The notes under the pieces: model-generated
The model's input: only the letters and a program-made list of their open reading frames with translations
Databases searched by the model: none
What the model was told of the DNA's origin: nothing
Made by a program: the position numbers and the translations under genes
Part shown: piece by piece, positions 24,295 to 32,636 of the stretch
How the letters are laid out: each line of letters begins with the position of its first letter
How positions within the stretch are numbered: the first letter of the stretch is position 1
Assembly: GCA_964426135.1 (NCBI GenBank)
Contig: CAYRPN010000002.1
Location: forward strand, 147,406-211,405
Direction of reading: 5' to 3'
DNA from: CAYRPN01 sp964426135
GTDB taxonomy: Bacteria > Planctomycetota > Phycisphaerae > Phycisphaerales > Phycisphaeraceae
DNA length: 64,000 nucleotides

Positions 24295-24963
24295 ATGCGC
24301 CGGCCCAATGCCTTCACCCTGATTGAACTGCTCGTGGTCGTCTCGATCATCGTGCTGCTCATTTCAATGCTGCTGCCCGCGCTGAAGCGCGATCTGGCCA
24401 AGTCCAATGTCTGCGCTTCCAACGAAAAGCAAATCATGACCGCGGGACTCTTCTACAGTTACGACAACCGCGGCTATCTTCCCGTTGGCGCCGGCCCCAG
24501 CGGCGGATGGTCGCCCACCTGGGACCAACTTGTCCTGCCCCACGGCGTCAGCCTGCAGACGCTCATCTGTCCCAGCCAGAACGAAGGCACACGCCATTAC
24601 TGGGTGAATTCCAACCACATCAACGCTTTCTCTTCGCATGGCAACAAGAACCAGACCGGCGTGATGGGGCTTGGCTTTTCCGCCCGGCCCAACAGCATGT
24701 CCAATCCGAGCAACACCTTCGCCTGGATGGAAATGCGCTGGCGCTACGCCGGCTACGCCGATGGAGGCACCAGTTCGCCCGGCGCCGGCTGGGCGTCCAT
24801 TGCGTGGGTGTATGAGGACTACTTCATTCTGCAGTACCAGCACGACAAGCGAGCCAACTTCGTCTACGTCGACACGCACGTGGGGCTGCACAACCAGAGC
24901 GAAGCGCTCATCCCCGACGGAGCCGGCGGCTACACGTTTGAGAAGGTTCGTCGCAAAAAATGA
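24295..24963 (+). CDS. Prepilin-like protein (type II secretion/pilin N-terminus)
   Basis: 222 aa from ATG 24295 (GGAGG 6 nt before). The N-terminus MRRPNAFTLIELLVVVSIIVLLISMLLPAL has the prepilin peptidase site before Phe and Glu5 of the mature protein. The C-terminus has FVYVDTHVGLHNQ, resembling the H-x-DG type region found in planctomycete pseudopilins. It follows the PEP-CTERM gene after a MITE-like insertion and precedes the PSCyt/DUF1549 gene. Confidence 0.88.
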   Translation: MRRPNAFTLIELLVVVSIIVLLISMLLPALKRDLAKSNVCASNEKQIMTAGLFYSYDNRGYLPVGAGPSGGWSPTWDQLVLPHGVSLQTLICPSQNEGTRHYWVNSNHINAFSSHGNKNQTGVMGLGFSARPNSMSNPSNTFAWMEMRWRYAGYADGGTSSPGAGWASIAWVYEDYFILQYQHDKRANFVYVDTHVGLHNQSEALIPDGAGGYTFEKVRRKK

Positions 24964-25114
24964 CGCCTGTCCCGCGGTCCGGTCGCAGCGCGGCCCCCGA
25001 TAAAGCGCACGAGCCGATGAGAGGCGTGCCGCGGCGCCCCCTCTCTTGTGTTTCCCTCCTGGCTCAATCGGCAATACCTCCGAAGACGAGCAACCGTCGG
25101 CAGGAACTCAACGC

Positions 25115-28100
25115 ATGAAACGCGGCGTCTTACTGTGTCTTCTAGCTGTGTCGGCGGCGCAACCCGCGGCGACGACGCTCGCCGCGCCAGTCGACTTCGA
25201 CAAGGACGTCGCTCCGCTGCTCGCTGCTCGCTGCCTGGAGTGTCACAACGCCACGGACAAGAAAGGCAAGCTCGACCTCACCAGTTCCAGGGCGACGATG
25301 CTCGGCGGCGAAAGCGGGGCGGTGATCGTGCCCGGCGACGTGGAGAAGAGCCTGCTCTGGGAAAACGTGCGTGACGACGAAATGCCGCCGAAGAAGCCGC
25401 TGACCGCCGCGGAGAAAGCGATGGTGAAAGCATGGATCGCAGGCGGCGCCAAGTGGGGCAAGACGGATCCGATTGATCCCTACGCCTTCACCACCGACAA
25501 GCGTGCCGGCAGCGACTGGTGGTCGCTGCGGCCGGTGGTCAAGCCCGCGCCGCCGGATGCGAAGCATCTCAGGAACGCCGCGTGGGTCAAGACGCCGATC
25601 GATGCGTTTGTGCTTGCGAAACTGGAGAGCAAGGGACTTTCGCCGTCAAAGGAAGCCGACCCGCGCGTGCTGGTGCGGCGCATCTATTTCAATCTCATCG
25701 GCCTGCCCCCGACGCCGGCGCAGGTCGAGGCCTTCGTCGTCGCCGCCGCCAAAGACCGCGACGCGGCCCTCTCCAAACTCATCGACGACCTGCTTGCCTC
25801 TCCGCACTACGGCGAGCGCTGGGCCCGCCACTGGCTCGACGTCGCGCGCTACACCGAAAGCCAGGGCTACGAGTACGACCGCATCCGCCCCAATGCCTGG
25901 CACTACCGCGATTACGTCATCAACGCCCTCAACAGCGACAAGCCCTACGACCAGTTCGTGATGGAGCAGATCGCGGGAGATGTCATGGGAGGGAAGGGGA
26001 GGGACGAAGGGACGAAGGGACAAAGGGACGAAGGGACGCAGGCACGAAGGGACGAAGGGTTTGTAAATCCGAAATCCGAAATCCGAAATCCGAAATCGCT
26101 TCCCGTTTCCGCCGAATCCATCATCGCCACCAGCCTGCTCGTCTGCGGCCCCTGGGATCAGGCTGGCAATTCGCAAGCGAACCAGACACAGCGCAAGATC
26201 ACGCGCGAGGAGGAGATGGAAGACCTCGTCAGCGTGATCTCGCAGACCTTCCTCGGCCTGACCGCCAACTGCGCCCGCTGCCACAACCACAAGTTCGATC
26301 CGATCACGCAGGAAGACTACTTCAAGCTGCGCAGCGTGTTCGATGGCGTGAAACACGGCGAGCGCGAAGTCGCCCCGGCAGGTGAGTTGCAGGCCCACCG
26401 TGACAAGGTCGCCAGCATCAACAAGCAGATCAGCGAAGTGCAGGCGCGCATCGCGGTGATCGAGCAGGAAGCGCGCACGATTGCCGCGAAGCAACTGAGC
26501 GAAAAGGAAGAACCCGGCGTCAAGCAGGCGCCGCCGAAGCCCGCGGGTCCAGCGCCGCTGGCGCGGTGGACTTTCGACACGAACGCCAATGACGCCGTCG
26601 GTTCGCTGCACGGAGAACTGGTGGGCGACGCGAAGATCGCCAATGGCAGACTGATCGTCAGCGGCAAGGCCTCTTATCTTCGCACCAGCCCGCTGTTGAA
26701 GGACGTGAAAGAGAAAACGCTGGAGGCGTGGGTCGCGCTGCCCACGCTCGAGCAGGGCGGCGGCGGCGTCATCACGCTGGAAGATGGGCGCGGCGGCGTG
26801 TTCGATTCCATCGTGTTTGCCGAGCGGCAGGCGAAGAAGTGGATGGCCGGCAGCACCGGCTTTCTGCGCACGAAGGACCACAGCGGCGCTGCCGAGACCG
26901 CCGGCCCCGATGAACTGGTGCACATGGCGATCGCTTATCGCGGCGACAACAGCATCGCCGTCTATCGCAACGGCAAGCCGTACTTCGACGCCTACACCCC
27001 GCCGAGCCCGCTGCAAACCTACAAGGCCGGCGACGCCCGCGTGCTCATCGGCCTGCGCCACACCGGCGCGGGCAACGGCTTCCTCACCGCCCAGGTGGAG
27101 TCCGCCTCGCTCCACGATCGCGCGCTGAGCGAAGCAGAGATCGCCGCGGTTTTTGCTGCCGGACCGCAGAGCAAGGGCTACATCACCGAAGCCCAGATGA
27201 TCGCCGCGATGACCGACGCGCAGCGCCGGCAGCGCGACGACCTGGCAAAGGAGATCACCTCGCTGCGAAGCCGGATCAACATGGCGCCGCAGTTCGGCAA
27301 GAGCTACGTCGGCCTGCGCGAGCAGCCGCCTGTGGCGCGTCGGCTCCTGCGCGGCGATGTCACCAAGCCCGCCGAGGTCGTCGCTCCCGGCGCGCTCTCA
27401 GCCATTCGCGTTCCCAGTCCTGAGTTCAACCTCAAGCCCGACGCGCCCGAAGCCGAGCGCCGCATCAAGCTCGCCCAATGGATCGCCGACGCCCGCCACC
27501 CGCTGACCGCCCGCGTCATGGTCAATCGTGTCTGGCATTACCACTTTGGCCGGGGCATCGTGGAAACGCCCAACGACTTCGGCTTCAACGGCGCACGCCC
27601 CACGCACCCGGAACTGCTCGACTGGCTCGCCGCGACGTTCGTCGAGGACGGCTGGTCGATCAAGAAGTTGCACAAGCGGATCTTGATGAGCGCGGTGTAT
27701 CGGCAGGGGCAGGGGGAAGGGACGGAGGGGCGAAGGGACGAAGGGACGAAGGGTTTGAACCCGACACCCGACACCCGACACCCGAAACCCGATCCCTCCG
27801 CCATCGACGCCGACAACACGCTGCTGTGGCGCTTCACCCCGCAGCGCCTCGAAGGCGAGATCGTGCGCGACGCCATGCTCGCCGTCAGCGGGCAGCTCAA
27901 TCCGCAACTTGGCGGGCAAAGTTTCAGGCCGTTCGATGTGAGCAACCACGGCTCGGACTTCTACCATCTGAAAGACAAGATCGGCCCTGAGTTCAACCGC
28001 CGATCCATTTATCGCATGAACGTCGGCAGCGGCAAGAGCCCGATGCTGGATGCGCTGGACTGCCCCGATCCGGCGATCAAGACGCCGGCGCGTCGCGTCA

Positions 28101-28357
28101 CCACGACACCGCTGGCGGCGCTGGCGCTGATGAACAATTCCTTCGTGCAGCGGCAGGCGAAGTTCTTTGCGCAGCGCGTGACGGAGGAAGCCGGCGGCGA
28201 CGACGGCAAGGCCGTGGCGCTCGCGTGGCAATATGCGTTCGGCCGCTCGCCCGATGCGGACGAACAGAAGCAGGCGCTGGCGCTGGCGAAGGAGCACGGC
28301 TGGGAAACGCTTTGCTGGGCTTTGATGAATGCGACGGAGTTTCTGTATGTGAAATGA
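25115..28357 (+). CDS. PSCyt1-DUF1549-LamG-DUF1553 exported cytochrome protein
   Basis: 1080 aa, signal peptide ending TTLAAP. Order: single-haem cytochrome domain with CLECH (about 22-120, including DEMPPKKPLT), DUF1549 (about 150-430, ARHWLDVARYTESQGYEYD, CARCHNHKFDPI), a coiled region, a LamG-like domain (about 480-690, ARWTFDTNANDAVGS), and DUF1553 (about 780-1080, GQLNPQLGGQSFRPF, LMNNSFVQRQAKFFAQRV). Planctomycetes pair this type with DUF1501, here next downstream. Residues about 290-330 and 865-890 are low-complexity inserts encoded by tandem repeats; both fall at loops. ATG 25115 has AGGA upstream. Substrate unknown. Confidence 0.92.
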   Translation: MKRGVLLCLLAVSAAQPAATTLAAPVDFDKDVAPLLAARCLECHNATDKKGKLDLTSSRATMLGGESGAVIVPGDVEKSLLWENVRDDEMPPKKPLTAAEKAMVKAWIAGGAKWGKTDPIDPYAFTTDKRAGSDWWSLRPVVKPAPPDAKHLRNAAWVKTPIDAFVLAKLESKGLSPSKEADPRVLVRRIYFNLIGLPPTPAQVEAFVVAAAKDRDAALSKLIDDLLASPHYGERWARHWLDVARYTESQGYEYDRIRPNAWHYRDYVINALNSDKPYDQFVMEQIAGDVMGGKGRDEGTKGQRDEGTQARRDEGFVNPKSEIRNPKSLPVSAESIIATSLLVCGPWDQAGNSQANQTQRKITREEEMEDLVSVISQTFLGLTANCARCHNHKFDPITQEDYFKLRSVFDGVKHGEREVAPAGELQAHRDKVASINKQISEVQARIAVIEQEARTIAAKQLSEKEEPGVKQAPPKPAGPAPLARWTFDTNANDAVGSLHGELVGDAKIANGRLIVSGKASYLRTSPLLKDVKEKTLEAWVALPTLEQGGGGVITLEDGRGGVFDSIVFAERQAKKWMAGSTGFLRTKDHSGAAETAGPDELVHMAIAYRGDNSIAVYRNGKPYFDAYTPPSPLQTYKAGDARVLIGLRHTGAGNGFLTAQVESASLHDRALSEAEIAAVFAAGPQSKGYITEAQMIAAMTDAQRRQRDDLAKEITSLRSRINMAPQFGKSYVGLREQPPVARRLLRGDVTKPAEVVAPGALSAIRVPSPEFNLKPDAPEAERRIKLAQWIADARHPLTARVMVNRVWHYHFGRGIVETPNDFGFNGARPTHPELLDWLAATFVEDGWSIKKLHKRILMSAVYRQGQGEGTEGRRDEGTKGLNPTPDTRHPKPDPSAIDADNTLLWRFTPQRLEGEIVRDAMLAVSGQLNPQLGGQSFRPFDVSNHGSDFYHLKDKIGPEFNRRSIYRMNVGSGKSPMLDALDCPDPAIKTPARRVTTTPLAALALMNNSFVQRQAKFFAQRVTEEAGGDDGKAVALAWQYAFGRSPDADEQKQALALAKEHGWETLCWALMNATEFLYVK
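25983..26096 (+). repeat. Composite tandem repeat inserted in frame (site 1)
   Basis: Units of GAAGGGACG type (period about 8-9) are followed by GGTTTGTAA and then ATCCGAA units (period 7). The stretch encodes KGRDEGTKGQRDEGT then NPKSEIRNPKS and keeps the frame open. It lies within the DUF1549 part of the gene. Confidence 0.9.
27703..27792 (+). repeat. Composite tandem repeat inserted in frame (site 2)
   Basis: GAAGGGACG units lead through GGGTTTGAA into ACCCGAC units (period 7) within the DUF1553 region. It has the same layout and orientation as site 1, with a different second module. Confidence 0.9.
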
Positions 28358-28471
28358 CGAGCGGTGGTTTTCGCCGCCTCGGTTTCGAATGGATCGGACT
28401 GCGTCCGTGATGGACAGATTTTTCGCATCACGATCGTCCTGATCGGCGTCAAGCCGCTCCACGGCTCAAAC

Positions 28472-29941
28472 ATGATGAAACCCATGAACATGATTGATCA
28501 TTCCCGCCGCGATTTTCTCTCCTCCGCCAACTTGGGGCTGGGCGGTGTCGCGCTTTCGTGGCTGCTGCAGCAGGACGCGCTGCGAGCCGAAGGGGCCGCC
28601 AGTTCCGGCATGGCCCCTTCAAGGGGCCATGCCTCGGCGATCCAGCCTCATTTCGCCCCCAAGGCCAAACGCATCGTGCAGATTTTTGCCTGCGGCGGCG
28701 TGAGCCACATTGAGACGTTCGACCACAAGCCGGAGCTCGAACAATTCCACGGTAAATCACTCGAAGGCAAGGGCGAGAACAAGGGCTTCTTCGGCCAGCC
28801 CGGCAAGATCATGAAGAGCGTGTTCCCGTTCCGCCAGCACGGCAAGAGCGGCGCGTGGGTGAGCGATCTTCTGCCGAACATCGCCGGTTGCGTGGATGAT
28901 CTGTGCTTCATCCACTCGATGACCAACAAGAACAACAACCACACGCCCGCCACGTTCTTCATGAACACCGGCTCGACGCTGAACGGATATCCGTCGATGG
29001 GCGCCTGGCTCAGTTACGGGCTGGGTACGGAGAACGAGAACCTGCCCACCTTCGTCGTGCTGCCCGACGCGATCGGCCATCCGGCGGGCGGGTCCATCAA
29101 CTGGACGGCCGGCTTCCTGCCCGCGTCGCACCAGGGCGTGGCTTTCCGCACGCAGCCGGGCAGTGAACCGATCGTCGATCTCGAAACACCAAAGGACACT
29201 TCGCCAGCCGCGCGGCAGGCCGCGATGAGTTTCCTCAAGCGCCAGAACACGCGCTACGCCGAGGGAAATGCCGGCGACACCGCGCTGACCGCCCGCATCC
29301 GCTCCTACGAACTGGCGGCCCGCATGCAGAGTGCGGTGCCGGAAGCGGTCGATCTGGAGAGCGAACCGGCCGCGCTGCGCGAAGCGTACGGCCTCAACGA
29401 CAAGCGCAGCGAAGCCTTCGGCCGCAACTGCCTGCTCGCCCGAAGACTGCTGGAGCGCGGCACCCGCTTCGTCCAGATTTTCAACGGCGGCGCCTTCGGC
29501 TCCCCGCGCATCAACTGGGACGCCCATGAAGACATGCGCGAGAACCACACCAAGATGGCCGCCACGATGGACAAACCCGTGGCGGCGCTCATCAAGGACC
29601 TGAAGCAGCGCGGCATGCTGGAGGACACGCTCTTCGTCTGGTGCACCGAGTTCGGCCGCGGCCCCGCGACGCAGGGCATCGACAAGCCGGGGCGCGATCA
29701 TCATCCCGACGGCTTCACCGTGTTCCTCGCCGGCGCTGGCGTCAAGAAGGGCTTCAGATACGGATCCACCGATGAAGTGGGCTATTTCGCATCAGAGAAT
29801 CCCGTCACGGTTTACGATTTCCACGCGACCATCCTGCACCTTTTGGGCCTGAACCACGAGAAGCTCACGTTCTATTTCAACGGCATCAATCGCCGCCTCA
29901 CCGATGTGCATGGGCATGTGGTGAAGGACATTCTGGTGTGA
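28472..29941 (+). CDS. DUF1501 Tat-exported protein
   Basis: 489 aa from ATG 28472; in-frame ATGs at 28475, 28484 and 28490 are alternatives because no ribosome binding site decides. The twin-arginine signal is SRRDFLSSANLGLGGVALSWLL. Typical sulfatase-fold family landmarks follow: PKAKRIVQIFACGGVSHIETFDHKPEL, CFIHSMTNKNNNHTPATFFMNTGS, GTRFVQIFNGG ... WDAHEDMRENH, FVWCTEFGRGPATQG ... GRDHHPDGFTVFLAGAGVKKGF, and the end VTVYDFHATILHLLG. It forms an operon with the DUF1549/DUF1553 gene 114 nt upstream. A 27-nt palindrome sits in frame after the signal. Confidence 0.92.
   Translation: MMKPMNMIDHSRRDFLSSANLGLGGVALSWLLQQDALRAEGAASSGMAPSRGHASAIQPHFAPKAKRIVQIFACGGVSHIETFDHKPELEQFHGKSLEGKGENKGFFGQPGKIMKSVFPFRQHGKSGAWVSDLLPNIAGCVDDLCFIHSMTNKNNNHTPATFFMNTGSTLNGYPSMGAWLSYGLGTENENLPTFVVLPDAIGHPAGGSINWTAGFLPASHQGVAFRTQPGSEPIVDLETPKDTSPAARQAAMSFLKRQNTRYAEGNAGDTALTARIRSYELAARMQSAVPEAVDLESEPAALREAYGLNDKRSEAFGRNCLLARRLLERGTRFVQIFNGGAFGSPRINWDAHEDMRENHTKMAATMDKPVAALIKDLKQRGMLEDTLFVWCTEFGRGPATQGIDKPGRDHHPDGFTVFLAGAGVKKGFRYGSTDEVGYFASENPVTVYDFHATILHLLGLNHEKLTFYFNGINRRLTDVHGHVVKDILV
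28607..28633. repeat. 27-nt perfect palindrome within the DUF1501 gene
   Basis: GGCATGGCCCCTT-C-AAGGGGCCATGCC has 13-bp arms and a 1-nt centre. It encodes part of SGMAPSRGHAS in the linker after the Tat signal, a stretch not expected in the family. Confidence 0.85.
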
Positions 29942-29945
29942 GAAT

Positions 29946-30620
29946 CTATGGTGGCGGTGACCGATCCTCGTGGTTTTGCTCTTTCGTGGGCTGGGTGCTT
30001 CCCATGCGGTCCTCTTTGAAGCGCATGATGCATCGGCATCCTTCAGTCGTCCTCAGTTCAAGCCGAATCGGCAGACCTGCCGAGTCGTAATTGATGCTGA
30101 CACTGACGATGCCATCTCTAAATGGCTGTGGGTCAGTGAGAATATATGTGCTTGTGAGTTCGTTGTCCGACGGCATTTTTCGAAACGCCGGCTTCACGTG
30201 ATGATCGAACGGAACTGCAAAGACAATGGGCAGAGTCCACAGCGGGTAAAGACAATCGTTGTCCAGACTGATTGGCAATCGATGGGTTTTCTCCGCATAG
30301 TCCACGCACTTGAAGTAGGTCTTCCTGTCGACGCGAAACTCGGCCAGCTCGTTTGGAAGAGTTTCAACGAGCCCCTCTCTCACCAGGTAGCTGTTGATCG
30401 TCACGTGAAGCGCGTCATCGGGGCTGACCGCCCGGCGGTAGCGCCCATACATTACATGCTTGTTCCCTTCGATCCATTCTTCAACGGTGACCTTCCCTGT
30501 TCGCGCGCCAGCCCATCGATCCGCAGGCGCGGCATCGCCGGTCGCTGCCTTCGGAAGACTCGAAACGCAGCCAATCACGGGCAAGCAAACCAACACGACT
30601 GCAATGGCGATGCGTTGCAT
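29946..30620 (-). CDS. Hypothetical lipoprotein (224 aa)
   Basis: Signal with lipobox VIGC (MQRIAIAVVLVCLPVIGC), predicting a lipidated Cys18. The body has WIEGNKHVMYGRYRRAV, paired cysteines (CVDYAEK; NDCLYPLW) and an acidic/proline tail. No family recognised. It lies 24 nt after the RDD gene on the same strand and is convergent with the DUF1501 gene (4-nt gap). Base composition is somewhat lower in GC than its neighbours. Confidence 0.72.
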   Translation of the reverse strand: MQRIAIAVVLVCLPVIGCVSSLPKAATGDAAPADRWAGARTGKVTVEEWIEGNKHVMYGRYRRAVSPDDALHVTINSYLVREGLVETLPNELAEFRVDRKTYFKCVDYAEKTHRLPISLDNDCLYPLWTLPIVFAVPFDHHVKPAFRKMPSDNELTSTYILTDPQPFRDGIVSVSINYDSAGLPIRLELRTTEGCRCIMRFKEDRMGSTQPTKEQNHEDRSPPP

Positions 30621-30644
30621 GCGTCACCTCGGAAATCCCCTCCT

Positions 30645-32531
30645 TCACTTTCTCTTCTTCGGCCTGACATCCGGCACTTCGTCGTCGCCGTCGTCGTCCA
30701 ACCAACTGCCGCCGCCGTCCTTGTCCTCTTCATCCTCCGGCGTCGCCGCGCGGACGACGACGGTGCGACCCACCACGTCGCCCAGGCGCTGGCGGATCGG
30801 GCTGAACAGCGCAAACGCCAGCAGCGGCGGGGCGATCAGGTCCAGCACCTTGAACAGGTTGCGGCCCAGCACCTGCCAGAGATCGGGAGGCTGGCCTTTG
30901 AGTCCGGTCACGCGCAGGCCGAACAGCGCTTTGCCGATGGTGACGGCAGTGAACAGTTCGCTGAGGAAGGTGTAGCCGAGGTACAGGCCGATGGCGATGG
31001 CGGAAGGGATCATGCGTTCCCAGCCCGCGCCGCTGCCGGGGCGGAACGCGATCAGTTCCTCGAAGCTGACGCCGCCGATGACCATCGCCGCAACGATGCA
31101 GGGCGCCAAGTCCACCGCGCCGGCCATGAATCGGCTGCCCAGATCCGCGACAACCACGCCTTTGGGAAGCGCCGCTTGTTGCGTGGTCGGATCGCGCTTC
31201 CACAGCACCAGCAGAATCGGCGTCGCCAGCACCAGCACGCCGATGATGATGAGCACATCGGCGACCGGCGGAAATCCGAGCGGCTCCGTCGCCAGCGGCA
31301 CCGGCTGCGGATCGGACACGCTGCCGCGCGTGGTCATGCGGAGCCAGGTGAGCTGGTCGGCCGTCTGCATCACCAGCGCGATGCGGTCGGCCGCCTGCGC
31401 CAGCGCCCAGCCGTCGGGCGGAAAATCAGCGAGCAAGGTGCCGATCTCGCTGACGCCTTCGGGCCGGATCGCCGAAAGTGAAAGTTCCAGCTTGCCCGCC
31501 GTGTTGACGCGGCGAGCCACGATGATCTGCTGGTCGATCGCCAGCGGCGGGGCGGCAAACGTGTCGGTCAGCGGTTGCTCCCGTTTCACCCAGGTGCTGA
31601 CGGTTTGCTTCTTGTCATCTTTTCCCTCGCTGTACTGGTACCAGCGCAGCACGTTTCCGCCCGGTGGCAGCACGACCAGGGTCGGGCGCAGTTCGTCCTT
31701 CGACAGCGAAAGCAGCCAGGCCGGCGCGCCTTGAGGCCAGTCGGAAGGCAGGTCGACGCGCACCCACCGTTTCTGCACCAGTGTCAGCAGTCGGTCGGCC
31801 TTGACCGGCGCGGGCTTGGGCAGCGCGGGCTTCACGTCTTTGTCCTTCGTCGTCTTGTCGCCGGCGCCGTCGTCCTTGGCATCGGAGGTCGCTGGATTCT
31901 TGTCTTTCTCTGCAGCGGCATTTCCATCCTTGGCCGCATCATCGCTCTTGGTGGTCGGCTCCGGCTTCGGCTTTTCCTCAGCGGGTTTTCCGGGGGTGTT
32001 CTTGGCGGCGGGCTTTGGCGTCGGATCCTTCGCCGTCTCCGTTTCAGGCGGGGCGTCGAGCCGCTGCAGCAGCGCGGCGCTCTCCACGCGCATCAGCACA
32101 AAGGGCTGATCGCGGGCGGTGGCCAGGCTGCGCAGCACCGCGCCTTTCGGCAGCGCGGGCAGCAGCGAATCGCTGAACACGCGGTGGCCCAGTTGATCGT
32201 CGAACGCGCGCAGCGTCTGCATCGTGCCCGTGTCGTAAACGAGCCAGAGATATCCGCCGCTCGCCGCAGCCCCGCCGGGCACGAGCCGGCCCTGCAGCGT
32301 CAGCGGCGGCCGCAACCGGCCCTCGCGATCCGACGCCTGTCGATGCTGGATCGAAATCCCGGTGGCCTCCTTGTTGGGCCGCACGATCCAGAGTTGATCC
32401 GCATCGCCGACCACCGTCAGATCCGCGCTCGCCGCGGCAACCGTGAACAGTGCCACGCAAGCGGCAACCAGCGCGCAGAGGAAGCGGCGACAAGAAGGGA
32501 ACAACGCGGACAAAGTGGGAAGCACAGTCAC
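30645..32531 (-). CDS. RDD family membrane protein with exported N-terminal region
   Basis: 628 aa. A signal peptide (FLCALVAACVALFTVAAASA) precedes a beta-rich extracytoplasmic region (about 35-150, VGDADQLWIVRPNKEAT). A Lys/Pro/Asp low-complexity linker (about 165-245) follows, then another beta region, one helix (VADVLIIIGVLVLATPILLVLW), and a C-terminal RDD domain (about 470-600) with three helices and the motifs ADLGSRFMAGAVDL, TIGKALFGLRV and DLIAPPLLAFALFSPIRQRLGD. RDD proteins are often of unknown function, some ion-related. Co-oriented with tsaD upstream (105 nt). Confidence 0.85.
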   Translation of the reverse strand: MTVLPTLSALFPSCRRFLCALVAACVALFTVAAASADLTVVGDADQLWIVRPNKEATGISIQHRQASDREGRLRPPLTLQGRLVPGGAAASGGYLWLVYDTGTMQTLRAFDDQLGHRVFSDSLLPALPKGAVLRSLATARDQPFVLMRVESAALLQRLDAPPETETAKDPTPKPAAKNTPGKPAEEKPKPEPTTKSDDAAKDGNAAAEKDKNPATSDAKDDGAGDKTTKDKDVKPALPKPAPVKADRLLTLVQKRWVRVDLPSDWPQGAPAWLLSLSKDELRPTLVVLPPGGNVLRWYQYSEGKDDKKQTVSTWVKREQPLTDTFAAPPLAIDQQIIVARRVNTAGKLELSLSAIRPEGVSEIGTLLADFPPDGWALAQAADRIALVMQTADQLTWLRMTTRGSVSDPQPVPLATEPLGFPPVADVLIIIGVLVLATPILLVLWKRDPTTQQAALPKGVVVADLGSRFMAGAVDLAPCIVAAMVIGGVSFEELIAFRPGSGAGWERMIPSAIAIGLYLGYTFLSELFTAVTIGKALFGLRVTGLKGQPPDLWQVLGRNLFKVLDLIAPPLLAFALFSPIRQRLGDVVGRTVVVRAATPEDEEDKDGGGSWLDDDGDDEVPDVRPKKRK

Positions 32532-32636
32532 CCCGACACGATAGTCGAAACGTCCAAGTGAGCAACCGTTGCGAGGGTGCCGGCGACGAGAAGCGCCATT
32601 GACGGCACAGCGGCGGCGGGCGTCGGCGCTTGTCCG

